Source of the DNA: Antarctobacter sediminis
GTDB lineage: Bacteria; Pseudomonadota; Alphaproteobacteria; Rhodobacterales; Rhodobacteraceae
Assembly: GCF_019218285.1 (NCBI RefSeq)
Contig: NZ_JAHUZG010000001.1
Span: 620,001 to 684,000 of the forward strand
Length of the DNA: 64,000 bases
Direction: 5' to 3'
Below, in pieces: positions 33,338 through 41,121 of the stretch. The notes below the pieces were generated by a model, which was given only the letters and a program-made list of their open reading frames with translations, ran no database searches and had not been told where the DNA came from. How positions within the stretch are numbered: the stretch's first letter is position 1; every line of letters begins with the position of its first letter. A program made the position numbers and the translations under genes.

Positions 33338-34426
33338 ATGGATCGTCGTTCTTTCCTTCGCAACTCGACACTGGGTGCCGGCGCTGCCGCTGCCGCCTCG
33401 ACGCTGGCCGCACCGGCCTATGCGCAGGGCAAGCGGACCCTGACCATGGTCACCTCGTGGCCGCGCGGCTTTGCCGTTCTGGATGATGCCGCCAGCTACC
33501 TTGAGAAAATGGTTGGCGAAATGTCCGATGGCATGCTGACCATCGACAAGAAAGCGCCGGGCGAACTGGTGGGTGCGCTGGAAGTGTTTGACGCCGTGTC
33601 GTCCGGTCAGGCCGACATGTATCACTCGGCGGACTACTACTTCATCAACAACCACCCGGGCTATGCGTTCTACACCGCGGTTCCCTTCGGTGGCACCGCT
33701 CAGGAAATCACCAACTGGTACTACAACGACGGCGGCGAAGAGCTGCACGACGAACTGGGCCTGATCTTCAACATGAAGGGCTTGATCGCCGGCAACTCCG
33801 GTTCGCAGTCCGGTGGCTGGTTCCGCAAGGAAATCACCTCGGCCGATGACTTCAACGGTCTCAAGTTCCGTATGCCGGGTCTTGGCGGCAAGGTGCTAGG
33901 CGAACTGGGCGCATCGGTTCAGAACATCCCCGGCGGCGAACTGTATCAGGCGCTGTCCTCGGGTGCCCTCGACGGTCTGGAGTGGGTCGGCCCGATGGCC
34001 GACGAGCGCGCCGGCTTCCAGGAAGTGGCGAAGGTCTACTACGCAGCGGGCTTCCACGAGCCGGGTTCGGCGCTGGCGGCCAACGTCAACCTTGACGTCT
34101 GGAACGACCTGACCCCGCAGCAGCAGGCAATCCTGCGCTATGCCTCGATGGCAACCACGCATCTTCAGCTGTCGGAAACGCTGGCCAACAACGGTGCGGC
34201 GCTGGAGCGTCTTAAGGCACAGGGCGTCAAGGTCCTGCAATTCCCCGATGACGTTTGGGATGCCTTCGGTGCGGCCTCGAAGAAGGTCAAGGACGAGAAC
34301 ATGAGCGACGAACTCTACGCTCGCATCCGCGAAAGCTTTGAAGCCTCGCTGTTCTCCTCGTCGGAGTGGATCAACCAGTCGGACGGCTTCTACGTGCAGC
34401 AGCGGAACCGCGTGCTGGGCGGCTGA
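33338..34426 (+). CDS. TRAP transporter substrate-binding protein, TakP-like
   Basis: This 362-residue periplasmic protein has a twin-arginine-type signal peptide (DRRSFLRNSTLGAGAAAAASTLAAPAYAQ). The DctP fold has the conserved WFRKEITSADDFNGLKFRMPGLGGKVLGELGA segment (with the carboxylate-binding Arg), and GALDGLEWVGPMADE. The family form is that of TakP (2-oxo acid binding in Rhodobacter) and related mannitol/chloroaromatic-type TRAP receptors. A carboxylate such as pyruvate or another 2-oxo acid is likely but the ligand is inferred. The start is the ATG at 33338, after GGGAGG. The frame is open for 256 codons further upstream but that stretch is the antisense of the sensor kinase gene. First gene of a three-gene TRAP operon. 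Confidence 0.92.
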   Translation: MDRRSFLRNSTLGAGAAAAASTLAAPAYAQGKRTLTMVTSWPRGFAVLDDAASYLEKMVGEMSDGMLTIDKKAPGELVGALEVFDAVSSGQADMYHSADYYFINNHPGYAFYTAVPFGGTAQEITNWYYNDGGEELHDELGLIFNMKGLIAGNSGSQSGGWFRKEITSADDFNGLKFRMPGLGGKVLGELGASVQNIPGGELYQALSSGALDGLEWVGPMADERAGFQEVAKVYYAAGFHEPGSALAANVNLDVWNDLTPQQQAILRYASMATTHLQLSETLANNGAALERLKAQGVKVLQFPDDVWDAFGAASKKVKDENMSDELYARIRESFEASLFSSSEWINQSDGFYVQQRNRVLGG

Positions 34427-34447
34427 TCCACAAAACTTGAAAACCGG

Positions 34448-34472
34448 GGTCCCTGCGCAAGGTGCAGGGGCC
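34448..34472 (+). terminator. Intercistronic hairpin between the TRAP binding-protein and DctQ genes
   Basis: A 9-bp stem (GGTCCCTGC with GCAGGGGCC, one G-U pair, 7-base loop) followed by CUCUUU lies 21 bases after the binding-protein stop. Such hairpins commonly leave more binding-protein mRNA than permease mRNA by partial termination or 3'-end protection. Confidence 0.6.
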
Positions 34473-34536
34473 TCTTTCGGCGTATCCCGCGGCGCAAGCC
34501 TCCGCGTTGGGCCGACCTGGGGAGCAGGGGGACATC

Positions 34537-35496
34537 ATGGAACAGAGCGAATCTGCCGGCTTTGGGCAGATCATGGCCGCACTGGGGGACGGGATCGCAT
34601 GGATCCTTCAACACCTCGGGCTGGCGTTCTACAATTTCGGCTATGCGGTTCTACATCCGCAGTCGTGGCTGAGCTGGACCGGTGGTCTGGAAACCTTGGA
34701 AGACAAGCAGGCGCTGATGCGCTTCGTCTACTACGGTGCCTCGGTCGAATTCTTCTTCATCGCATTCATGGTCTTCCTGCTGATCTTCGCTGTCGGCCTG
34801 TGGAAGAATGCCTTTCTCTGGGGCGTGGTGCGGGTGCTGGAAGGTTTTGCAAATACCGTGGGCCGGTTCGCGGCCTGGGCCGGTCTGCTGATGGTCATTC
34901 AGCAGGTCATCATCGTTTTCATGCAGCGGATCTTTACCCGGCCGGACATCGTCTTTGGTTTTGGCGTGCCGCTGCAATTCGACATCTCGTGGTACGCCGA
35001 AGAGCTGAAGCTTTATAACGCGATGGTGGTGGCGCTGTGCCTGACCTACACCTTCGTGCAGGGCGGTCACGTGCGGGTCGATCTTGTTTATGCCGCTGTG
35101 TCGCATCGGGCCAAACGTGTCATCGACATGTTCGGGTCGCTGTTCTTCATGCTGCCGATGGCGGTTCTGATCTGGATGTATTCGTGGTCCTTCATGTGGC
35201 GGTCGCTGATCGTGCCCCCAGTGAATGCGACCGACCCGCTGAACCGGCTTGAGGCGAAGGCCCGCGCGCTGCGCTGGAACGTCGAGACAATCGGCTTTTC
35301 GCCGAACGGGTTCAACGGCTACTTCCTGTTCAAGATCCTGATGATCATCATGGTGGGCATGATCTTCATCCACGCCTGGGCCTTCTTCTACCGTTCCTTC
35401 CTGGAATGGCGCGAAGGACCCGAGAGCGAAGGCAAATATCTCGACAAGGACGTGATCGAGGCGGGCGAAGAGCCCTACGATCACGCCGAATTCTAA
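34537..35496 (+). CDS. dctQ: TRAP transporter small permease subunit (DctQ)
   Basis: This 319-residue integral membrane protein is larger than the usual 160-200 residues for DctQ. It has an amphipathic N-terminal extension, then hydrophobic segments including FFFIAFMVFLLIFAVGLW, TVGRFAAWAGLLMVIQQVIIVFMQRIF, LFFMLPMAVLIWMYSWSF and ILMIIMVGMIFIHAWAFFY. The conserved DctQ portion reads VVALCLTYTFVQGGHVRVDLVYAAVSHRAKRVIDMFG. It pairs with DctM in Na+-coupled uptake of the substrate captured by the binding protein. GGGGGA precedes the ATG at 34537. It is separated from dctM by 15 bases. Confidence 0.9.
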   Translation: MEQSESAGFGQIMAALGDGIAWILQHLGLAFYNFGYAVLHPQSWLSWTGGLETLEDKQALMRFVYYGASVEFFFIAFMVFLLIFAVGLWKNAFLWGVVRVLEGFANTVGRFAAWAGLLMVIQQVIIVFMQRIFTRPDIVFGFGVPLQFDISWYAEELKLYNAMVVALCLTYTFVQGGHVRVDLVYAAVSHRAKRVIDMFGSLFFMLPMAVLIWMYSWSFMWRSLIVPPVNATDPLNRLEAKARALRWNVETIGFSPNGFNGYFLFKILMIIMVGMIFIHAWAFFYRSFLEWREGPESEGKYLDKDVIEAGEEPYDHAEF

Positions 35497-35511
35497 AGGG
35501 GCAGCAAGACA

Positions 35512-37872
35512 ATGCTATTCGGATTGGACGGCGTCGAGATCGGCCTGATCATCGTCTTTCTCGCGCTTTTTTCGGCCATCCTGTCGGGCTTTCCGGTGGC
35601 CTTTGCCATCGGTGGCGCCGGGGTGATTTCCTTCGGGATCATCGCCGCTCTGGACAGTGCCGGCATCCTGGTTCACCAGGCCATCGACACCTCATCGGAC
35701 GCCTATGCGGCTCTTGTGGCCTCGGGCGTCCCGGAAAAGGGGATCTCGATTTTCCGCTATCCCGATCTGCCAAGGATCGCGACGGACTCGATCTTCCCGG
35801 CCGGCGACTATGAAGGCGCGCTCAAGCGCGTGGTTGCAGGCATCACCAACCGCATCAACGAACGTGTGATCGCGGGGCAATCCATCGAAACCCTGCTGGC
35901 CGTGCTGATGTTCGTCCTCATGGGCATCGTGCTGGAACGCTCGAAGATCGCAAACGACCTGCTGACCACCATGGCGCGCGTCTTTGGCCCGCTGCCGGGC
36001 GGTCTGGCCGTGTCGATCGTGGTCGTGGGTGCGTTTCTTGCTGCATCGACGGGGATCGTGGGCGCAACCGTGGTGACCATGGGCCTTCTGGCCTTGCCGA
36101 CAATGCTGCGCAACAACTATGCGCCGGAACTGGCCACGGGTGTGATCGCGGCCTCGGGGACGCTTGGGCAGATCATCCCGCCTTCGATCGTGATCGTTCT
36201 GCTGGGCACTCTGGCGGGCGATCTCTATTCGGCGGCACAGGAGTCTCGGGCGCAGCTTGCGGGCTGTACCGACGCGCTGACCTATCTGGGCAGCCCTGCG
36301 GTGGTCTCGGTGGGTACGCTGTTCCAGGCCGCTTTGTTGCCCGGCATCATGCTTGCCGGTCTCTATGCGGCTTATGCCTTTGGATTTGCCATGCTGAACC
36401 CCTCCAAGGCGCCTGCCGTCGAGATGGGGGATTCCACCGGCGAACCCGTGACCCGGGGCGAGGCCTTTACCTGGTTCGTCGGCGTGCCGGTCCTTCTGGT
36501 GGTTGGCACGATCGTTCTGGGGCAGGTCGGGCTGGTCGGCTCGCAATCGACCCAGGTCGACACGTTCTCGGACACCGGTGAGGCGGCAAGCCTGCGGACC
36601 AATGTCTCGGACCAGTGTAAGGCTTCGATGATTGACCTGCACGGTCAGGCAGCCTGGGATAAGGCCGTGGCCGAACAGGCCGAGATCGACGCATCGGGCG
36701 GTGCTCAATCCAGCACCCGTCTGACACCGGAAGAGATCGCCGAACGCCGCGCAGCCAAGATCGAAAACGCAGCCCCCGTGGGCACCGGCATCGCGACTTT
36801 GGCTGTGATCTTTGGCCTGATCCTTGCGGTGGCACGGGGCGTTTCGCCTTCGTCCAACCCGCGTCCGCTTCAAATTGGGGCGGCCGGTCTGGTGCTGGGT
36901 CTGCTGGTCGACATCTTCCTGCTGTCGCCGACGACCTCGTCCATGGTGACCGTTCTGCTGATGGCGCTGCCTTGGGCGATCACGATCTATGGCTGTGTCT
37001 ACGCGATGGGGCTGTTGTCCAAGAACGAACTGTTGCGCGTGGTCTTCCCGCCGCTGGTTCTAATCGTCGCGGTTCTTGGGTCGATCCTTGGCGGCATCAC
37101 CAACCCGACACCCGCCGCGGCGCTTGGGGCGGCAGGGGCCATCATGCTGGCAGCTTACCGCAAACTGGGGGACGAGGATAAATCACCTAAAATCATCATC
37201 TGGTCGACGCTTGCCGTCGTCCTGATGATCCTGACGGGGATCAACTTCGACCTTCGGATCAACACCGAGGTTGTCAGCTTCGAGACATGGGTGGCCTTCT
37301 TCTTTGCCTATGCCTGCTGGCTTTACGCGCTGTTCGGCCTGCTGTTCAGCTGCTGGGTGCTGTATCGGTCCGGTGTCCTGAGCCCCGCGGTGCGGGAAAC
37401 AGCCAAGGTGACCTCGATGGTCTTTACCATCCTGATCGCCTCGCAGCTGTTGAACCTTGTGGTGATCTCTTTCGGTGGCGAACACTACATTCAGGACTTC
37501 CTGCGCAGCTTTGACGATCCGCGGACGGCCTTCATCATCGTGATGATCATCCTGTTCATCCTTGGCTTCGTGCTGGATTTCCTCGAGATCATCTACATCG
37601 TGGTGCCGATCGTGGGACCGGTGATCTATGGCGCACATTTCGATCCGAAATGGGTGACGATCATGATCGCGGTCAACTTGCAGACATCGTTCCTGACACC
37701 GCCCTTCGGTTTTGCGCTGTTCTACCTGCGTGGCGTGGCACCGAAAGAAGTTACCACCGGTCACATTTACCGTGGCGTGATCCCCTTTGTGCTGATCCAG
37801 GTGGTCGGTCTAGCGATCCTTGCGCTGTTCCCGGGAATCGTGACCATCGTGCCGGATATCCTTGGCCACTAA
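35512..37872 (+). CDS. dctM: TRAP transporter large permease subunit (DctM), extended form
   Basis: This 786-residue integral membrane protein is the Na+-coupled transporter core. Family hallmarks include the N-terminal FSAILSGFPVAFAIGGAG, ASTGIVGATVVTMGLLALPTML, GVIAASGTLGQIIPPSIVIVLLG and the C-terminal LDFLEIIYIVVPIVGPVIY...TIMIAVNLQTSFLTPPFGFALFYLRGVAP. It is far longer than the usual 425-440 residues: a soluble loop after helix 1 (about 60-120) and a hydrophilic insert of about 85 residues (around 340-425, rich in Ala, Glu and Gln) followed by additional membrane segments split the usual fold. This enlarged type is known among mannitol/chloroaromatic-type TRAP systems. A strong terminator follows, so it is the last gene of the operon. 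Confidence 0.93.
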   Translation: MLFGLDGVEIGLIIVFLALFSAILSGFPVAFAIGGAGVISFGIIAALDSAGILVHQAIDTSSDAYAALVASGVPEKGISIFRYPDLPRIATDSIFPAGDYEGALKRVVAGITNRINERVIAGQSIETLLAVLMFVLMGIVLERSKIANDLLTTMARVFGPLPGGLAVSIVVVGAFLAASTGIVGATVVTMGLLALPTMLRNNYAPELATGVIAASGTLGQIIPPSIVIVLLGTLAGDLYSAAQESRAQLAGCTDALTYLGSPAVVSVGTLFQAALLPGIMLAGLYAAYAFGFAMLNPSKAPAVEMGDSTGEPVTRGEAFTWFVGVPVLLVVGTIVLGQVGLVGSQSTQVDTFSDTGEAASLRTNVSDQCKASMIDLHGQAAWDKAVAEQAEIDASGGAQSSTRLTPEEIAERRAAKIENAAPVGTGIATLAVIFGLILAVARGVSPSSNPRPLQIGAAGLVLGLLVDIFLLSPTTSSMVTVLLMALPWAITIYGCVYAMGLLSKNELLRVVFPPLVLIVAVLGSILGGITNPTPAAALGAAGAIMLAAYRKLGDEDKSPKIIIWSTLAVVLMILTGINFDLRINTEVVSFETWVAFFFAYACWLYALFGLLFSCWVLYRSGVLSPAVRETAKVTSMVFTILIASQLLNLVVISFGGEHYIQDFLRSFDDPRTAFIIVMIILFILGFVLDFLEIIYIVVPIVGPVIYGAHFDPKWVTIMIAVNLQTSFLTPPFGFALFYLRGVAPKEVTTGHIYRGVIPFVLIQVVGLAILALFPGIVTIVPDILGH

Positions 37873-37898
37873 GGCCCGGGACACCGGTAGACAAAACA

Positions 37899-37926
37899 AA
37901 AACGCCCCGCATCAGTGGGGCGTTTT
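37899..37926. terminator. Intrinsic terminator of the TRAP operon
   Basis: A 10-bp stem (AAAACGCCCC with GGGGCGTTTT, 8-base loop) with A and T flanks works on both strands. It would end the TRAP operon from the left and the small minus-strand gene from the right. Confidence 0.9.
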
Positions 37927-37927
37927 C

Positions 37928-38164
37928 TTATGAATCGTTGGTTTCAAAGACCGCTTGTTCCAGCTTCAGCAGTCGTTTTTCGACATCGGTCGCAAGGACA
38001 AAGGTGGAAGAAGCCACCGAGTCCTTAGGCGTATGGGCCAAGGCGTAGCCAAGATATTCGATCAGGGGCACCACGATATCCCGGAGGTAGGTGATCCGAT
38101 CCTCTACGGCCATGCTGTCCGCGTCGGCGATGACTTCCGCCAGATAGTCTTGTGCAGATTTCAT
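37928..38164 (-). CDS. Hypothetical 78-residue helical protein
   Basis: This small acidic and largely helical protein reads KSAQDYLAEVIADADSMAVEDRITYLRDIVVPLIEYLGYALAHTPKDS at its start and ends in a helix (ATDVEKRLLKLEQAVFETNDS). No signal peptide. CAGGAG lies about nine bases before the ATG at 38164; 41 further in-frame codons upstream lack support. I do not recognise it. An 18-bp palindrome sits about 30 bases upstream of the start, so it is likely to be regulated. Confidence 0.6.
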   Translation of the reverse strand: MKSAQDYLAEVIADADSMAVEDRITYLRDIVVPLIEYLGYALAHTPKDSVASSTFVLATDVEKRLLKLEQAVFETNDS

Positions 38165-38192
38165 GATCGGATCGCTCCTGCTCAGGTTGTAT

Positions 38193-38210
38193 TTTGACCA
38201 CATGGTCAAA
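38193..38210. promoter_or_regulatory. Perfect 18-bp palindrome upstream of the 78-residue gene
   Basis: TTTGACCACATGGTCAAA has two 8-base arms around a CA centre. It is placed about 30 bases before the gene start at 38164, where a repressor would block transcription or initiation. The regulator is unknown; the TGGTC half-sites recall GntR-family operators without matching one I can name. Confidence 0.55.
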
Positions 38211-38399
38211 TTAGCAGTTGGAACGATATAGTGGATTCGGCAACCACCACTTCTCGACGTAATCCCAAGGTGTTGCACCGAGAACAAAGGTATTGGCCCG
38301 ACGGATTATTTCAACCCATCAGGTCAGTCGAATTTAGGGACACACAACCCTAGCGGTGCAGCGCTTGGTTCAGTCCGTTGTCACCTCCGGTCTGTCTGG

Positions 38400-39212
38400 T
38401 CAGGCGCGGGTGTCGGGAAAGGAAATATTGGCGACCTGTTCGGCAATGGGATCGGTCGACAACGGGTGCATTTCGGCCGAAAAATCATCGGCATTCTCAA
38501 GCCGTTCCCATTTACCCCGACGATAGATCTCCAGCGCGTTGAATTGCGCCTTGTAGCCCATCTTGTCGCTGCCGGGCACCCAATAGCCAAGGTAGACATA
38601 GGGCAAGCCAGCCTCTTTCGCGATCTGGATGTGGTCGAGAACCATCCATTTCCCAAGGGACTGCCGTGGCATGTCTGGTTCGTAGAAAGAATAGACCATG
38701 GACAGCCCGTCATCCAGCATGTCGGTCAGACATGTGGCGACAAGCCGGTCGCTCTCGCGATCAAAGTATTCGATCACGCGGCTGCGGATCGGTGTTTCTT
38801 CGATCATGGCCGCGAATTCGAAAACATCCATATCGGCCATGCCGCCATCAGCGTGGCGGGCATCCAGATAGCGGCGGAACAGATCGTACTGCTCTTCGGT
38901 GGCCCAAGGGCTGGTCGCGCGCCGTTCCAGATTCGCGTTGCGGTTCATCACCTTGCGCTGGTTTCTCGAAGGTTCGAACCGCCTCACGTCGATCCGCGCC
39001 GACAGACAAGCCGCGCAATCGGCACAAGAGGGGCGGTACAACACGTTCTGCGACCGACGGAACCCTTGCTTGGACAGAGAGTCGTTCAGCTTTTGCGCCG
39101 AGTCGCCCTGAAGGGCGGTAAACAGCTTCCGTTCCATCCGGTCTGCCAGATAGGGGCAGGGCTGGGGGGCGGTGACATAAAACTGAGGTGCAAGCGGCAG
39201 CGCGTGACGCAT
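38400..39212 (-). CDS. bpt: Aspartate/glutamate leucyltransferase (Bpt-type aminoacyl-tRNA protein transferase)
   Basis: This 270-residue cytoplasmic enzyme of the N-degron pathway adds leucine from Leu-tRNA to proteins with N-terminal Asp or Glu, marking them for ClpS-ClpAP. It has the N-terminal CPYL motif ([21 protein letters not shown]), the Cys-rich [14 protein letters not shown], and the C-terminal GNAT-like domain ([59 protein letters not shown]). The ATG at 39212 follows AAAGG; a TTG seven codons upstream is an alternative. Annotation pipelines may call it arginyltransferase. The bacterial length and context favour Bpt. Confidence 0.93.
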   Translation of the reverse strand: MRHALPLAPQFYVTAPQPCPYLADRMERKLFTALQGDSAQKLNDSLSKQGFRRSQNVLYRPSCADCAACLSARIDVRRFEPSRNQRKVMNRNANLERRATSPWATEEQYDLFRRYLDARHADGGMADMDVFEFAAMIEETPIRSRVIEYFDRESDRLVATCLTDMLDDGLSMVYSFYEPDMPRQSLGKWMVLDHIQIAKEAGLPYVYLGYWVPGSDKMGYKAQFNALEIYRRGKWERLENADDFSAEMHPLSTDPIAEQVANISFPDTRA

Positions 39213-39287
39213 CAGGACGAAACCTTTCGGCAATTTAACGAAACGGTAACAACGATCCTGCCGCGCGCCAAGCCCCCCAAAGGCAGG

Positions 39288-39309
39288 AGGCCCCGCAATG
39301 GCGGAGCCT
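39288..39309 (-). terminator. Hairpin downstream of the RDD gene
   Basis: A 9-bp stem (AGGCTCCGC with GCGGGGCCT, one G-U pair, 4-base loop) lies between the RDD gene end and the bpt start on the minus strand. The U-tract is weak (CCUGCCUUU). Confidence 0.45.
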
Positions 39310-39376
39310 TTCCGATAACAGCGTAAACAAGCCGCGAGGCAGGAACAAATCCGTCCGTTTCAAGGCCTCTGTTGCC

Positions 39377-39820
39377 TCATGCGCGACGGTTGAGCGCTAC
39401 CGTCCCCAGAACCATGTCATGCAGGCCCTGTCCGCGTTCGCTTAGAAACATCAACACGATAGAGGCCAGTTGAAGAATCACGGTGGTCGCAATCAGGGTG
39501 TAACCCAGCGTGTGAAGAAAAGCCTGACCGCCGTCGAACCGTTCGCCCCAGGCGTTACGGAACTCGATGTTCATAAAGCGCATCCCGGGCGTCGCAGAAC
39601 GGCCCGCTATCGTCATCCAGCGATAAAGAAACCCGATCACAAGGAACAAAAGCGGGATCATGAACAACCCCACAATCGAAAATATGGCAATCGGCAGGGT
39701 AATCAGGGAAATCAGCAACGTGTCCAGCACCCATGCGACGCCGCGCTTGATCGTCACGCCGTCATAAAAAGCGGCCTGTCGGTCTGGATCGGGCAGGTGG
39801 GACATTGTCTCGGAATACAT
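39377..39820 (-). CDS. RDD family membrane protein
   Basis: This 147-residue protein has the RDD-family pattern: GVTIKRGVAWVLDTLLISLITLPIA (Arg and Asp in the first membrane segment), FLYRWMTIAGRSATPGMRFMNIEFRNAWGERF, and LHTLGYTLIATTVILQLASIVLMFLSERGQGLHDMVLGT. It has about four membrane segments. RDD proteins are of uncertain function; some act as ion exchangers. AGGAG lies seven bases before the ATG at 39820, supporting that start over the internal ATG at 39805. It lies 58 bases after the DUF2852 gene on the same strand. Confidence 0.85.
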   Translation of the reverse strand: MYSETMSHLPDPDRQAAFYDGVTIKRGVAWVLDTLLISLITLPIAIFSIVGLFMIPLLFLVIGFLYRWMTIAGRSATPGMRFMNIEFRNAWGERFDGGQAFLHTLGYTLIATTVILQLASIVLMFLSERGQGLHDMVLGTVALNRRA

Positions 39821-39878
39821 TTATTGCTCCTGGCAGAAAAGGGGGAAGGCGCCCCCGGAACAGGGGCGCCCGTCGTCA

Positions 39879-40313
39879 TCAGGCGTTTTCGGTTTCGTCG
39901 GCCTCGGTCCGTGCGCGGCGTTCGCGTTCGTCCATGAACTGGTCGAATTCCGATTTATCCTTTGCTTCGCGCAGGCGCTCGAGGAACTGCTCAAAGGCGT
40001 CCTGTTCGGCCTCAAGGCGGCGCAGCGTGTCAGCCTTGTACGCGTCAAAGGCGCGGTTGCCCGAAGGTTTCATAGCGGCCCAGGCAGCCTTTCGGCCTTC
40101 GTGGTTACGGCCGGTGCGGCAGGATTTGCTGAACATACGTTTGCTCCAGATCATATAGGCGAGAAGGGCCAGCCCAACAGGCCAGAAGAAGATGAACCCA
40201 AGAACCATGGCCGCGATCCAGGCGCCTTTGCCTTTGTGATCCAGCCAAGCCTCGGCCCGCGCGAACCAGCCAGCATTGGCAGGAAGCGTGGATGTGTAAG
40301 CGGCGGTGGTCAT
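39879..40313 (-). CDS. DUF2852 domain protein
   Basis: This 143-residue protein has one or two closely spaced membrane segments (WIAAMVLGFIFFWPVGLALLAYMIWSKRMF). A basic loop follows (SCRTGRNHEGRKAAW), then a long charged coiled coil (FDAYKADTLRRLEAEQDAFEQFLERLREAKDKSEFDQFMDERERRARTE). This is the DUF2852 plan, common in alphaproteobacteria and without a known function. GGAGA precedes the ATG at 40313. Two palindromic sites of related sequence lie 23-41 and 83-105 bases upstream, so the gene is probably regulated. RDD follows in the same direction. Confidence 0.85.
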   Translation of the reverse strand: MTTAAYTSTLPANAGWFARAEAWLDHKGKGAWIAAMVLGFIFFWPVGLALLAYMIWSKRMFSKSCRTGRNHEGRKAAWAAMKPSGNRAFDAYKADTLRRLEAEQDAFEQFLERLREAKDKSEFDQFMDERERRARTEADETENA

Positions 40314-40335
40314 GTCTCTCTCCGTTTGAATGTTT

Positions 40336-40354
40336 ATGTGAATGCCTTTCACAT
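40336..40354. promoter_or_regulatory. Palindromic site 1 upstream of the DUF2852 gene
   Basis: ATGTGAA-TGCCT-TTCACAT has two perfect 7-base arms. Together with a second similar site 42 bases away it forms an operator-like pair. The half-site recalls CRP-like TGTGA but the spacing is seven, not six. Confidence 0.5.
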
Positions 40355-40395
40355 TGAAGTAGATCGGAAGACAGAAGGGGTCTTTCAAGTGTCGA

Positions 40396-40418
40396 TGTGA
40401 ATGTTTTTTACATTTACA
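40396..40418. promoter_or_regulatory. Palindromic site 2 upstream of the DUF2852 gene
   Basis: TGTGAATGT-N5-ACATTTACA has 9-base arms with one mismatch. It shares the ATGTGAATG core with site 1, so both may bind the same regulator. Confidence 0.5.
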
Positions 40419-40452
40419 CTGTGATCGATCGGCAAGCCACTGATAATAATAT

Positions 40453-40485
40453 AAAAGGCGCGACCCCTCTTTGGGCGCGCCTTTT
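40453..40485. terminator. Intrinsic terminator of the ybaK-like gene
   Basis: A 10-bp stem (AAAAGGCGCG with CGCGCCTTTT, 13-base loop) ends in U-runs on both strands. It lies about 75 bases past the end of the minus-strand YbaK-like gene. Confidence 0.85.
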
Positions 40486-40558
40486 ACTTTCCGGCATATT
40501 CGGTTGCGAATTTCGGTTGAAATGAGGGGTCTTCGCCCCCGGCTCCCAGAATCGCCGT

Positions 40559-41026
40559 CTACCTCGTGAAATCATCCACCACAGCGCCCGTCAGGGCCGG
40601 CAGGGCCCTGGGATCGATGGGAAAGACATGGCGCGGCGTTCCGGCAGCGGCCCAGACTTCGGAAAATTCCAACAGGCGCGGGTCGATCCACGCCCGGATC
40701 GGATTCAGATGACCGACGGGGGCAACGCCTCCGATGGCGAAACCGGTCTGCTCCCGGATCAGCGCCGCATCTGCCTTGCCCAAAGGTTCGCCCGCCAATC
40801 GGGTGGCTTTGTCGGAGCAGACCTGATTGCCGCCAGCGGTCAGGAAGAGCACCGCCTCACCGCTGGTTTCCGCACGAAAGATGATGGATTTGGCAATCTG
40901 GTCCAGTGTGCAACCGACGCTGTCAGCGGCCTCTTGAGCGGTCCGGGCCTGTCCGACTTCGCGGATCTCGGAGGACTGGCCCGCTTCTTCCAGCGCGGTG
41001 CGGACACGTTTCAGGCTTTTGCTCAT
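40559..41026 (-). CDS. YbaK/EbsC family aminoacyl-tRNA deacylase
   Basis: This 155-residue protein matches the YbaK/ProX editing domain: SLKRVRTALEEAGQSSEIREV, then AADSVGCTLDQIAKSIIFRAE with the conserved Lys in the IAKSIIF strand, and GFAIGGVAPVGHLNPIRAWID. Family members hydrolyse mischarged Cys-tRNAPro or Ala-tRNAPro in trans; the exact substrate of this copy is not readable. The ATG at 41026 follows GGGGAAC. It is divergent from glnE; the two ATGs are 95 bases apart. Confidence 0.88.
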   Translation of the reverse strand: MSKSLKRVRTALEEAGQSSEIREVGQARTAQEAADSVGCTLDQIAKSIIFRAETSGEAVLFLTAGGNQVCSDKATRLAGEPLGKADAALIREQTGFAIGGVAPVGHLNPIRAWIDPRLLEFSEVWAAAGTPRHVFPIDPRALPALTGAVVDDFTR

Positions 41027-41121
41027 CTCTGTTCCCCATAACTCTGCGCGGCAAACTGGGCCAATGTCGCACCGGCCGCAAGAGAGTTGCGCTTGCCCGC
41101 GAATGGTGGCCATCTGCCGTC

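Noticed and set aside
40336-40354. CRP-type site upstream of the DUF2852 gene
   Set aside because: TGTGA and TCACA are seven bases apart, not six, and the second site deviates, so a true CRP site is unlikely.
40396-40418. PpsR/CrtJ (TGT-N12-ACA) site
   Set aside because: The spacing between TGT and ACA is 11 in both sites rather than 12, and no photosynthesis genes are present in the window.
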